Origin: Adiantum capillus-veneris | Lineage: Eukaryota; Streptophyta; Polypodiopsida; Polypodiales; Pteridaceae | Direction of reading: 5' to 3' | Assembly (NCBI GenBank): GCA_014529385.2 | Contig: CM043953.1 | Coordinates: forward strand, 62,557,872 to 62,621,871 | DNA length: 64,000 nucleotides | Shown: piece by piece, positions 25,328-37,565 of the stretch | Layout of the letters: every line of letters starts with the position of its first letter | Numbering within the stretch: position 1 is the stretch's first letter | Made by a program: the position numbers and the translations under genes | The notes under the pieces: generated by a model | What the model saw: the letters and a program-made list of their open reading frames with translations, nothing else | What the model was told of the DNA's origin: nothing | The model's database searches: none

Positions 25328-25383
<56 letters not shown>

Positions 25384-26099
25384 TGTATCTGCCCTTCTCA
25401 GTTGATACTCTTGCAAATCTACGTGCCTTATCATTGCCCGTCGTTATGTACTATAGACTTAGTGCATCCTTTTTGTGTTGTTGTTGAGGGAAACTTTGAA
25501 CTAGGAATACTTTTTTTATTTTCTTTGAAACCATTATAGATTCCTTCTAATTTTTAAGTACAACAAATGCCATACACAATTTAATGTGGTTGAAATGCCA
25601 TCACCAATGCTTGCATGCAACTCTCAATTGTCTCATCACTTGTAGGAACATTGTAACTATTGAAAACTTGGAGAAAGTAATCACATGCAGCATGCAAAAG
25701 AACTGGGTGCAAGAAACTAGAAACATCTACTTTTGGAAAGATAATTTTAGCATGTCAAATTAGCTTACAATTTTTCAACACTTTAAACGCATACAATATG
25801 TACAATGTGCTAGTGTTCTTGCTAATACGTGCAAATTCCAACACTTGCAATCACAAAGCATGTAAAATTCAACAAAAACATCACATGTACTACAAATTCC
25901 ATATGCGAGTACTATACTTGGCAAACTTGAAAATTGGGCCCTTTTTAACATCTATTTGCATGTGGCTACAACTGGAACACACTATGTGAATAGCTTTGGT
26001 TATTGTTATACATTCAAATCAATATGAACCAACATGTAGGTCACATACTCTTGCCAATACTTTTATATTTGATGACAATAGTCATCTGTAAGGGGCGGG

Positions 26100-26134
<35 letters not shown>

Positions 26135-26280
26135 GTTTGTCTATTAGATTCAGGAGGCTTACTCTCCACCTCAGTGACTTATGCGGCCAGTACGTAAAAA
26201 TTCACATCAGTGACTTATCCACACCGTGTGTAAAAATTCAAATGCATGCAAAAGTTCAAGCGTGTTGACTGCTTCTTTTT
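24392..26280. other. Mostly unique non-coding DNA
   Basis: A 12-C run lies near 24534-24545, a CT tract at 25330-25373 and a GA tract at 26098-26133. Frames at 24489-24755 and 24806-24988 show no domain. They could be remnants of a polyprotein but I cannot support that. Confidence 0.45.
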
Positions 26281-26341
26281 GTTGAGCTTCACATATAAGC
26301 TCAACACATATTCGCATGTTGAGCTTATATGTGAAGCTACT
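26281..26341. repeat. Short perfect hairpin
   Basis: GAGCTTCACATATAAGCTCA (about 26284-26303) is followed after ~14 bases by its inverse TGAGCTTATATGTGAAGCTA (about 26319-26339). The stem is about 22 bp with only end mismatches and a small AT-rich loop. Confidence 0.7.
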
Positions 26342-29242
26342 CAATATATGGCTTCTCTATATATGGCACCCAGGTCCCCTCTATATATACATCATCTCAT
26401 GTGTGTATTCTACACACTTTGGGGTTCTACTTCTGTGTTCTCTCCTTCTCTTAACACTTTTTAATCTCAATTCTTGCCTTTCCACAAAACCACTAATAGC
26501 TTTACAACTATGTTAATTATTCATTTCTTGATTAGCCCCAAACATTATTTTGAGTCCTGTTCACCATGTGAGCAAAGACTGGATGTTACTATCATGCCAG
26601 CTGATTCACATCTTCAACACATGGCATGATTGAGCCGTTGCAGGAAAAGGAGATTTCCCATGCATAGGGGTCTTCTGATGCTTGAGGGAAAGCCCATGTG
26701 ATTGAGCAACTAATGATAACCATGCAATTTACTTTATGGGACATGAACCGTTTGTAAAAATTACATGCAAAACAAAGTCAATACCCTTATACATGAGCAT
26801 AACAAGGGTTATCATTTATAATCATGAAAAATAAGAGCTCAAAAAATTAGAATGACAATGAAGGGTTGCTCATGTGCATCCCTTTGCTTGATGTTGCAGG
26901 CCAATTGCTCATACAGATCATCAACAAACTTCCAAATTGATTCCTTTGATTGCTTGCATTGTCGCAATTAAAAATAAAGTTAGAACACCCATTGTGCATG
27001 CCCTACCATAAGATATTGCAATTTGGTTTATGAATGACATTGCATTCGAAAGTGTGAAAGTCTACCAAGATAGAATATAATTACAAAAAGGCAGCTCCCC
27101 TCAAGAGTTTTCTATAGATATCAAAGGCAACTTCAAGCATTGTAGAGCTTTTGGTTCTACTACTTCTACACATCTCATTATGTTAAGTTTCAAATGCTAC
27201 TTGATGAAACAAATATAAAGGCATACAGAGAGCAAGATTTTTGTTCTATAGGAAACCCATCCTGTCAAGAAATTCAAAGGTCCTCTGTCACGGGAACCGA
27301 ATAATAGAGATAGACAGCAAAAGGTACAGAAAGAGATCTTTGTATTGATGAATCTTTGCAGACTTTTGATACAACAGAGAAGCAATTGAATATGGGCGCA
27401 CTCCGTTGTACGGAGCTCGAACCTCCCGACCACCCCCGAGCTTCAGTTCGCTTGCATGCAGCGTCTCACTCGCACTCGCACTCGCACTCACACTCGCACT
27501 CACACTCTCACTCTCACTCTCACTCGCACTCGCAGAAGAAGAGATTGGTGAATGATCCCCAAACGCACCACCCGTCGTGCTTTTATCCTTCTTTTCCTCG
27601 AAAAGCCTGTACGATTTTCGCACCAAGTATACCTGCGAGAATAATATCTGACCAATAGCAATCCAAAAGCATGTTTGGTAGCAATGACAAATATGGTCGC
27701 CAAGACCAAGAAATTAAGAGCGGATCAACCTTCTAGAAACAAGCCTGCTAGCAAGGACCAATGCCACAGATACCGGCCACCTTCATGATTCAAGTGAGGG
27801 CAGAGGTTTCCAAGACGGGCAAACGTGTGCCAACTCTCAAGCCCCTATGTCTTATATCGAACTCTTAAGAATGTGTGTTTTGTTCATATACCACCTTTGT
27901 TGAGTTCATCATTTGGCTTCTTTGCTGCCACCAGTCAAAAGCCACTGTCAATAAGGAGTTTTTCTGAGGATAAATGTGGTTTGTAAAATACCAAGTGGGA
28001 AAAACAGCCCCTCTCAAAAAGCTCAAATCTGAAAATCATTGGGGAGGGCGAAGTAAACATTTACAAAACTGAGAGAACTTTGAGCACTTGTTAAAATTAT
28101 GAGTGCAATACACAAAATTGCAAACTAGCAACTTACTCGCAAGAACAACGAGTTCATTAATAAAGCCAATTATCAAAATCAGTCTACAAGCATTACCAGA
28201 AAGATCTTGGCCCTTGACCAAATGGGTTGCATTCAATTGCCAAATAGCATTTGTTGTCTTATTGAATGGCAATTTCTCTGTGAAGCATCATGCACAATCA
28301 TCTGAGATGGTGACTTAACTCGAGTAGCAAAGCCACCTTGCATATATAGAGCATGATCAATTACTACATTGGACCTCAAATATGTATGGTATATGACATT
28401 CCTTCAAAAAATGAAGATAATCCTCCATGAAGCCCCCTTTGTAAGAAATGGGATGATCTGTTACAGAAACAATGACAATACTTTTGAGACGATGCAACAA
28501 ATGTGAGAGGCTCACAAATTAGACAAAATGATATTCACAATATGAGTTTCCTGACAAATTGAGCTCAATTACTATCATGTTATAAATAAAGTCAACCTGC
28601 ACAAAGTGTTATATTACTGCCGATGAATTGTCTTTTTTTACTACCATGCTATTGCATCCACCCTTACACTACATGGACGCATTCGCATGCATAACAACTG
28701 TTGTGTCCGGACATGGAACATCCTTGCCATGCTTGGAAGCTTTCTCTATCCATGTCAAGACTTTTCTTCCTATCAACATGACAAAACAACTATGCATGTT
28801 TGAGGTTGTTGTGTGCCATTTGCATCGATCAATTAAACACCCAACATCCATTGCAAACTGTACAGGGTGCTAATATGGGATTAACTCAATGCAAAATCAG
28901 CTGACGCACTCACCTAGGAAATGGTGCCTCTTCAACTATCTGGGTCAGGACCCGTGCCAAGAGCAACATGTAATCGTCAGTAATTACGCAAAAATGGAGT
29001 GCAAAACTATCTTGGCAACATGGAAAAATTGTTGTGGCATCAACAAAGATTGGATTGTGACAAAAAATTGGTCGAAAAAACTGCAGAAGCTTACACTGGG
29101 AAAGGCAATCAAAAAAGAAGAAATTGCGGAGAAAATTACCTCAGGATTTGCGATTGGGACGACCTAAATGCAATTGTTAGACCATGGAAAAGGATTTAAT
29201 GAAGCGGAAACACGATAATGATTTCATGTTGTGCGTGCTCAG
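26342..29242. other. Unique DNA with one hexamer minisatellite
   Basis: About 27467-27535 is a run of CACTCG/CACTCT/CACTCA hexamers, which creates His-Ser ORFs. Sequence from about 27288 ('tgtcacgggaaccgaataat') to about 27700 has the look of a Copia LTR, including Arg/His-free leader style and a 'ctttgtattgatgaa' phrase, but I found no second copy or ends. Nothing else is recognisable. Confidence 0.4.
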
Positions 29243-29552
29243 AGGTGCTCGCTATTAGACAGAGGCTGTGCTGGCGTGAGCTTGGGGAGTAGCAAATGAC
29301 AGCAAGGAGGTGAGCTGGGGGCGCACACATGCAACATGCTTCCATACATGCATGTCAATGCTCTGGAGGCGTCGCTTGCATGCTGGGTGCATAGCAGATT
29401 GAGAGATAGCTTTCGTCACACCTCTGGAGCCGCCGCTTTCATGGTATACAGCAACGAAGCGAGGGTACAGCTGGCACTATAATGATCCTGCAGCGAACCC
29501 AACAGAGATTGTAGATCAACGCCAACGACCCTGCCGGGCGCATCGCTGATTG

Positions 29553-29634
<82 letters not shown>

Positions 29635-29690
29635 CTGTGCGAGTAGCTCAGTACACGATTGCCAGCAACTTTGCAGCTGCTGCAAGTAGA
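29243..29690 (+). repeat. Repeat A, copy 2
   Basis: Direct counterpart of 22487-22980. Here (GT)n at 29555-29596 plus (GA)n at 29596-29630 stands where copy 1 has only (GA)n. It is followed by further GA tracts to about 29808. Confidence 0.8.
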
Positions 29691-29712
29691 GAGAGAGAGA
29701 GAGAGAGCGACG

Positions 29713-29771
<59 letters not shown>

Positions 29772-29978
29772 TCCTCTGTGTGTGTGTGTGAGAGAGAGAG
29801 AGAGAGCGCAGCAGCAGCATCATCATACCTTCGCTATTTTTATTGCAAACATGGCTCCAAAGACACGCTGAAAAATGGCATCTTAAAATGGCTTCAAAGT
29901 TCTGTACAACATTTTATAGGCACCACCCCTATATCTTTCCCTGCAAGCAGCGATGCCAACAACGCCCAATATATTATA

Positions 29979-30441
29979 GGAAAAATTACCAAAATACCCC
30001 TCTAATTTGTGGAAATTTCCAAAATACCCCTCGAATTTCAAAAATTTCCAAATTACCCCCGATATTTTGTCCAATATTCCCAAAATGCCCTTCAAATTTT
30101 TCAAAATTCCCAATTTATCACCAGTTTTGAGACTAAATTTCTCCAAAGATAAAGAAAATTGTAGCTTTCGATAAGAAGACTGATTGTCTATCAATAGAAG
30201 ATGCTAAAACTAGAATTTGAGTTGGTTATGTAGGCTCTCGAGACGAATTGCTTCATGATTTTTTAACATAATTGCCCTTTTGTGAGGTAACTTGTGACAA
30301 ATTACATGCTAAGCACTCAAAAACGGATCTCAATTCTAAAAAAGGAATAAGATTACAAAACCTTGAAGAATCCAACCAAAATAGATGCAAGGGTATTCTG
30401 GGAATTTCCACAAATTAGAGGGGTATTTTGGTAATTTTCCC
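29979..30441. mobile_element. Mutator-like MITE, 463 bp, 9 bp target duplication
   Basis: Ends are GGAAAAATTACCAAAATACC (left) and the inverse of GGGAAAATTACCAAAATACC (right), an inverted repeat differing at one of the first 20 bases and continuing inward to 'ctctaatttgtggaaatt'. It is flanked by TATATTATA at 29970-29978 and 30442-30450. The matching site in repeat B copy 1 has a single TATATTATA, so the insertion and a 9 bp duplication are directly visible. The 9 bp duplication and the GGGAAAATTACC end are typical of Mutator superfamily elements. No coding capacity. Confidence 0.92.
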
Positions 30442-31197
30442 TATATTATACTCCAAAAGGAGCATCGAAGATAGCGACCGCTCAAATGTCTAAAGGGAAG
30501 GGGAGAGGGCAACTGTTGTTGGCTTTGGAAGGAAAGACGTGGGGCGAGCCGGCATGTGATGCTGACTTTGGACGATGGCATGGCTAGCGGGCATAACCAC
30601 TAACAAAGCGCCAAAGATACACTCACTACAAGAGGTTGTGTGCTCTTGTGACGCTGTTAGCGACGGAAATACACTGGGTTTTTATAACCCCCGGCGTCGC
30701 TAAAACCGTCGCTACGAGCGTCGCTATATGCGTCGCTATATAGCGACGGTCATAGCAACGTTTACACAGAAGACTATAACGACGCTCATAGCGACGCTAC
30801 AGAGCCATAAATAGCGACGGTTATAGCGACGCTCGAGAGAATTTTTTTTTGGTGACAGGGCATTGAATGCCCTGCCACCCATCAACCATATTGTACTTGA
30901 TTCACTTTTTTAAAAAAGTGCAAGGGTAGATAATAGACCCAAAATAGTCACCCACAAGACACATTGTTTACAAAATTGACAATTGTACACATCATAGGCA
31001 AAATGAATTGACTGGCAAATATAATAATGACAATTGTACAACATCATAGGCATAAAGAATTGATTGGCAAAAGGAACTGCGGTGACAAATGTAATAATAT
31101 ACATGGTTCAAAAAGATGTATAAAATCCGTCTCATGATACATAAGCTATGAGAAACCCTAAACTAATGCTATCTAGCTACGGCTAAACTGACGTCGT

Positions 31198-32506
31198 CTA
31201 GTCAGACGTCTCATCGCGTCCAAGCGGCGTATCTGTCGGATTCTGCAAAAAAAGACAATAAGACAGCTTTCAGTAAGTATAAACATATAACGACATTTAT
31301 AAAACAATACAAAAAATAGAAAAGAGTAAACCCTAATACTAACCATGCCGCCGCGAGAACTGAGAATGTCCATCAGGGCGTTTAAGCCCTTTTTGCCTGC
31401 GTACTCGCGCTCGTACGGTGTGGGATCACGTCTTGTCATCGACCACTGTCAAAACATACAAAGATTTCATTATGTTAGAATTAAAAAACTCATAAACCCT
31501 AAACTATCGAACATAAAGAGCAATGCGAAAACACTTACCAAATCGGCCTCAAATGATGCCCATCCACCGCTCCCCAAGTGGTGCGAGCTCCTTGCCTCTA
31601 CTCGCGCTCTGGCTGCATCCTTTTGTTGCTTCCACTTGTCGGGATTCTCGCGCGCTGCTTTCTTCGCATTCTTCCAATCTTCTTTGGCCAGCCAATCTGG
31701 CCTGTTCCATCCATGCTTGATTGCTTTTTGCACTTCGGAACGCTTGTGTTTGCAGTATTCGCGCATTCGAATCTTCATCAGGTCTTCATTGAAGCGCTGA
31801 TCCCGTGTTGGAACGGGAAACTCATCATGAAGTATGCTGATGACTCTGTTTTTTAAATCACTTGGTACTTCACTCCATTTGTTTAGTATGTAGTGTCTAA
31901 ATAGCTGAGAGCAAAGACCACGCATGCGCGAGATCACCTTCTTGCCGTCATCATCCATGATGATGCCGCCGTTGAAGTCGACGGAGTAAGACAAGCCCTC
32001 AGGCCGGTGACGCGTGAACCTGGGTGTCCCGGCAGGGGTCTCTAGCGGCGTGTCGATGGGGGTACGGACGTCAAGTGTCTCCACCGGCGTCTGGGCCCCG
32101 AAGCGAGGAGTGTCGAGTGGGGTGGCTCCTGGCGGAGTAGGTAGAGATGTGTAGCTTCTAGGAACAGTCAGCCGTGCAAAACCTGGCGTAGATGGCGATG
32201 TTGTGGCTGGTGTGGGGGCGGGCAAAGAAGGGGAGGGTAAAGAGCCTCGTCGAACACGAGGCGGTGTGGAGGCATCGGTGGCGGAATCCCCACAACAACC
32301 GCCACCGCCACCACTAGAGCGCCGGTGTCTAGACGAGTGTGAAGCTCGTCTCGTCGACGCCGAAGCTTCGGAGCGCGCCGAATGCTCCGAAAGAGAGGGA
32401 GATGCGGATGGAGTAGGAACGCGCGATGATGCGCCAGAGCGATGACGCTCCACGTACCACTGTCTCTGCTGCGGTGACAAAGAAGAAAGAAACTCCTCAT
32501 CATCCA
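31198..32506 (-). CDS. CACTA second protein (TNPA/Ptta-type)
   Basis: Three exons with clean borders: 31539-32506, 31344-31445 and 31198-31242, joined in phase 0. The start is the ATG at 32504-32506, which follows an acceptor-like TGCAG. The N-terminal half is Ser/Pro/Thr-rich (many TP repeats). The C-terminal half, from about residue 190, has conserved helices (LCSQLFRHYILNKWSEVP...; RMREYCKHKRSEVQKAIKHG; WKNAKKAARENPDKW) and SSHHLGSGGW. This is the plant Ptta/En/Spm domain. TNPA-type proteins bind the subterminal repeats and help excision. The frame is intact, so this gene could still work in trans. Confidence 0.85.
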
Positions 32507-32779
32507 TACCTGCATTAAACACACGAATATTTAAACTTAAGATTGAATGAATAGAGTAGACAATGACGCAAAGACCATTAAATACAATGACGTAATGACG
32601 CATATAAATAAAATGACGCAATGAATTGAGTGATAGAAGAGGCAAGTCGAAAACTCAGAATTTTCAATCAAAAGATGTGAGCGCGAGTAGAAAAGAGCGT
32701 TATACACCATGGAAGGTACTTAGAGAGCCAGAGCTTTTACAACACGGAGCAAAATTGTTCAAATACAATATTTGTGGCT

Positions 32780-34416
32780 TTAAGAGATCTCTCTCTCATC
32801 CTCGCATAACTCAGCATAACTTCCTATATCTATATAGAGCTCTCCGTTTAAACACATATCCTTTGTTTCATTTTGTAGCTCCTCTGCATGCACCCCATAT
32901 AGAGTAGTAGCATCTTGATGCTCGTCTGGCACCACCGCAGCGGCTTCTGATTGAGCATCTTCTCTGATCTCCTCCATTGATGCCGTTGTGATTGGCACAT
33001 GGTAGCCTTCATACGTCCTTGCACTACGAGGGGCTACCTCTATGACGTACCACCAGTTTGATGTAGACTTTGTAGGATGAAATATTACCTGCCAGAGCCA
33101 CATAACTTACATGAGAGCTTTCAAGCACATAACTTGTAAAAGGGGGATGTTAACTATTTACATACTTACTTGTTCACAATGCTCAGGTAGTACGAAAGTG
33201 TCTCTTAGGTCAGTCCATTTCTTAGTAGAATCCACCTCAAGAAAACCAGACTCTCCTCTACGCACAGTAGCGTTGCGACCCTCCATGATTATCTTGAACC
33301 ATTGCACGTCGAACAAGTCGACAAAAAATCCTCTGTAATCGATCCTCAAAATCTCGAGCTTGCCAGGCCTAAGCGCAAATTTCGAGCTTCCCTGGCAAAA
33401 TCCGACCATGTTCCATCTATATGTTTCCAGGCTACGCAATCTGCAGGAATTCGTAGCACACCATCCGAAGATTTATTCTCCTCATGCCATGATGCTAGGG
33501 CGGCCATGGACTTACATTCAAAGAAATGCTTGATGCGAGAAAGCAGAGGAAAATGTCGCAAAATCTTTTGTGGAATTTTTGTCCCGTGGAGATCTACTCG
33601 ATATCTTTCGGAATCACATTTCGGACACTTCTCCATGTCTATGTATTCCCCTCTGAAAAGAATGCAATCATTAGAACAAGCGTGGATAGAATTGTAATCC
33701 ATCCCCAAGTTTCGCAAAATCTTTCTTGCTTCATCTCGGGAATCTGGCATCACATTGTCAGCTGGTAGTATGTGCTCTTTAAGCAATCTACACAACATAA
33801 AAATACGATACAGTCATGTAAAAATCTATCAGATCATTATACATTTAGAGTTTTATTAAAGTAAACTAATTGTAATAGATCACCTGAAAAGCGTTGTGAC
33901 GCTAGTGTCACTCCATCCAAACTTTGCCTGCATGTTGAGAAGAACCAGGAGTGCTTTCAATCTAGACATATGTGCTCCATTATACAATGGCGTATCGGCT
34001 TCACTTTTCATATCATCATAGATAAGCCTTTCTGAATCCATGATCGTCTCGATCATTTCATCAATCTCGGGCTCAAACATTGCCTCGTTGGGAATGTGCT
34101 CTGCATGATCATCCCCCGAGCTGTCAGAGGCTACATCTTGTGGCCTCACATATGCTGCTTGACCAAAGCGCCTGCGAACACGTCTATTGGGTTGCAAGAT
34201 TGCTGCTTGTTGGCCAACGTCAGAGTCCGACGAGTTATAATTGGCAACAACTCGATCTATAATAGATGGATCGAACTCACCAAATTCGCGAAGGTGCTGC
34301 AAAGAAACACGTCTTGTCCGTCGCACAGCATGCTTGCATTGATTACAAGGACATAAGACCCTCGTTGAGAGATAGGTGTTTCGGTTGGACGGTCCCACAT
34401 CCTCGTCACTACTCAT
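32780..34416 (-). pseudogene. CACTA transposase (TNPD/tnp2) with deleted catalytic core
   Basis: Exon 1 is 33884-34416 and exon 2 begins at 33787 (donor CAG|GTGATC, acceptor GTGTAG). Exon 1 has the transposase-associated CxxC region (LCPCNQCKHAVRR). Exon 2 carries HACSNDCILFRGEY, a CPKC pair and RNLRLGLAS. At this point family members run on into the catalytic Transposase_21 core, but here the sequence passes within a few codons (about 33358-33362) into the C-terminal DUF4216 region (IDYRGFFVDLFDVQWFK, FVLPEHCEQV at about 33158-33350; YVIEVAPRSAR at 32960-33090). The core with its acidic catalytic residues is absent, so the element is non-autonomous. Confidence 0.85.
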
Positions 34417-34429
34417 AATGAGGATAAAA

Positions 34430-34478
34430 ATCTTATAACCTGGACAACAAATTTAATATTCTATTGGCATTCTTCGTC

Positions 34479-34554
<76 letters not shown>

Positions 34555-35005
34555 CTCACATTCTCTAGTCATGTCCAATCCCCGCACACCTCGGTCTAAA
34601 GGTGCACGGAGATCAGAACCACCGGGTTATAATCTCGCCTTTATTGGTCAATACCTATATTTGTGGGTACAAGAAATCTACACACCCACGTCTACATGAT
34701 ACTGCATGTAGTGGACAAAACCCCTTTGCCTCTTCTCTAGCTGTAGCACTTCAGAGCATCTTAACATCTTTTCACAGTAGATCTTTTCACTGTTCGTCTA
34801 ACTCTAAACCCTAAACCGTAAGTAATTCTTGCGTGGACTCGATCTAACGTAAATAAGCGTAAATCTAAATAAACGTAAATCTAACTAAAAATAAACCTAA
34901 ATCTAATTTAAGTCTACATCTAACCTAATCTTTAACGTCTTTTGGGATAGTTTCCTACGACGTTAAAACTCTCTTCTTCTTGTGTGTGTGTGTGTGTGTG
35001 TGTCT

Positions 35006-35062
<57 letters not shown>

Positions 35063-36181
35063 GGGGGGGTAAACCTAAATAAACCTAAGTCTAATCTAAT
35101 ATAACATAAATCTAAATCTAACGTAAATTATGTTATATTAAAAACAAAGAACTAAACTAACAGGGATTATAAGAACCTTAAAACTGATTTAACACATAAT
35201 TTTTCACATAACTCGGCAAGAGTTGGCATTCTCATCACTAAAGATGTGAGAGTTAGCTTCCGGCGGTGACGCTGCCTCATCTCCATCCACATCTGACGAC
35301 AGCAATTGGCTCTTTAGACCGTTCTTGCTCTTGTTACTAACTTTGAAGTTGTTGTTGAATGACTAGAGGTTGTCTAGATGGTCATTGTGTCGGGGATGTA
35401 GTGACTCTTGCCGCCCTGAAGATCCACCTTCTTCCCTATCTTCTGAAGACATTTCACCAGTACTTTTGGATCGACGGAGCCCACCATGAGTGAAGGTAGC
35501 AATACCATATATTCCATTGAGGGCTTTTTTCACCCGCTTCATGCAGGCATCGCAGTCTATGGAGACCTAAATCTAATCTAATATAACGTAAATCTAAATC
35601 TAGCGTAAATAAACGTAAATCTAATTAAAAATAAACCTAAATCTAATCTAATTTAACTTAAATAAACCTAAATCTAATTTAACGTAAGTCTACATCTAAC
35701 CTAATCTTTAACGTCTTTTAGGATAGTTTCCTACGACGTTATAACTCTCTTCTTCTTGTGTGTGTGCGCGTGTGTGGATGTGTGTGCCAATAAAAAGAGA
35801 TAAATGGTATAACCTTTCTATCACCCATGCCAAGTATGATAGATTGATTATGCCATTTCCCTCTTGAATAATAGGTCTTGAGTTCAACTCCTCGTCGGCT
35901 AGATCTTTAGGTCTTTTAATTTTAATTAGTTTCCTACGACGTTAAATTAGTTTCTCTCTCTTTCTCTCTCAATGTGTGTGCGTTTTTTTGGATCGTATGC
36001 ATGTTTTCTCTCTCTTTTCCTCTCTCAATGTGTGCGTTTTTTGTTTATGCATGTTCTCTCTCTCTTTTCCTCTCTCAACGCGTGCGTTTTTTGTTTATGC
36101 ATGCTCTCTCTCTCTCTTTTCCTCTCTCAATGTGTGTGCATTCTTTGTTTATGTATGTGTGTGTGCGTTTTTGTTTATGTT

Positions 36182-36233
<52 letters not shown>

Positions 36234-36349
36234 AACACTATGTGTGTGTGTATGTGTGTGTGTGAGAGAGAGAGAGAGGGAGAGAGAAAGAGGGGAAGGG
36301 AACATGAGAATGAGGAGAGGGAAGGAGCATACCTGGCTCTCCTTCCTCT

Positions 36350-36407
<58 letters not shown>

Positions 36408-36409
36408 AG

Positions 36410-36445
<36 letters not shown>

Positions 36446-36480
36446 AAGAGAGGGAGAGCGTTACCTGCTCCTTGCTTGAG
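34430..36480. repeat. Non-coding half of the CACTA element: microsatellites and duplicated block
   Basis: CT tract 34484-34552, GT tract 34982-35045 with a G24 run to 35069, CT tract 36188-36230, GT tract 36355-36405 and GA tract 36415-36441. The 'taaacctaaatctaa' type short repeats fill 34845-34960, 35070-35130 and 35570-35700. A ~150 bp block ending 'gatagtttcctacgacgtta' plus 'ctcttcttcttgtgtg' occurs at about 34845-34990 and again at 35610-35765. The region may contain the transposase promoter, but no signal is clear. Confidence 0.75.
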
Positions 36481-36932
36481 GGCGCCGAAAAACTCAGATC
36501 TGAGATCTGAGTTTTGGGCGCGCTCGGTTATTTTTTTAGCCCAGCCGGCGTCGCTATGAGCGTCGCAAATTTACAAAGAAATTTGCGACGCTCATAGCGA
36601 CGCCGGGAATTTTTTTTTAAAGCGTCGCTGTGTGAGCGTCGCTAATATGAATAGCCTCCATTAGTGACTATCTCAGGCGTGCTCAAAATGCCATGCAAAG
36701 CCTAGGTGCTAAGCCGAACAGCGACCTCTTCTGCAAGAGGGCAAGAACCCTCAACTGTCAAGCAGCTTTAAAGAGCAACCCATCATCTTTTCACAGGAAG
36801 GCTAAAGCACATTACGGAGGGTTGGAAGCTCCCCCCACAAATCATACACTCGCTGCCGAACACTTGCTCATTGCATCCTGATCATGAACTTGCTCACGCC
36901 ATCGCTGCTTGCTCTAAAGGAAAGAGTGTATA

Positions 36933-37315
36933 GGGTAGAGGGACCAATAGCGAGACGAGTGCCACTAATAACACACGACACCCCCCAAAAGAAGCACAGT
37001 GGCGGTTGGGTTGTTGGCTTGGGCGATCTGATGTATGGTCATGCCATTCGTTGAAACCATGGTTCAAACCCGGATTGAATGCATCCTTGTTTTGGCGCCT
37101 CGTCGTCTCAAATGTCTCGATGATCGGTTTTTGCATTGAATATCGTGCCAACCCGTCGCAAATGTTTTGCGCAGGGGTAGCTTTGGAGCCACCTATGTCA
37201 TCTGAAAGCCCTACGCAATGCGCATCTTTTGCGCCCCTTGCAACCCGAGATTGGCCATGGAGTGAGGAAATATGTTGTGCGCAACTTAAATGTACCCTTA
37301 GTGGCTCCTCTACCC
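36933..37315. mobile_element. Small TIR element, 383 bp, flanked by TA
   Basis: Starts GGGTAGAGG and ends CCTCTACCC, with TA at 36931-36932 and 37316-37317. The uninterrupted site in repeat B copy 1 lacks the whole segment. The TA duplication suggests a Tc1/mariner-type element, while the TAGGG end would also suit a hAT element; but no 8 bp duplication is present. No coding capacity. Confidence 0.75.
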
Positions 37316-37530
37316 TAGTAAAGGTGAATTTTTACAAGTCCAAATTTTTTGGACGTGAGTGGACTGTGGGGATTGTTGGGATTGTCTTTGCACCCCTTTA
37401 TAAAGCTAATATCTATCTATACTATCTATTAAGGAGACTGTTTTCCAGTGCCACGTGTCGCAATTTGCTTTATCTAGCAGTGTGGCCCTACATCTCTGGC
37501 TACAGTGAGGACAATGCGCACTCAGGGGAG

Positions 37531-37565
<35 letters not shown>

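Larger units (their letters stand above)
30624..36666 (-). mobile_element. CACTA (En/Spm) transposon, 6,043 bp
   Basis: The left end reads CACTACAAGAGG and the right end is the inverse of CACTAATGGAGG. It is flanked by ACT at 30621-30623 and 36667-36669, and the 3 bp duplication is confirmed by the uninterrupted site in repeat B copy 1. Subterminal zones (about 30657-30835 and 36548-36640) are packed with GCGACG/CGTCGC repeats, the usual transposase-binding arrangement of this superfamily. Both genes lie on the minus strand. The left-hand two thirds are genic; the rest is low-complexity DNA. Confidence 0.95.

Noticed and set aside
27356-27658. His-Ser repeat protein
   Set aside because: Artefact of the CACTCG hexamer tract, with no splice or domain support.
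27288-27700. Solo Copia LTR
   Set aside because: The style is suggestive, but no ends, target duplication or second copy could be found in the window, so I only mention it.
34845-35720. Interstitial telomere repeats
   Set aside because: Units are taaacctaaatctaa-like and irregular, not tandem CCCTAAA.
36931-37317. hAT element on the strength of TAGGG ends
   Set aside because: No 8 bp target duplication: the flanking octamers differ, and only TA is shared.
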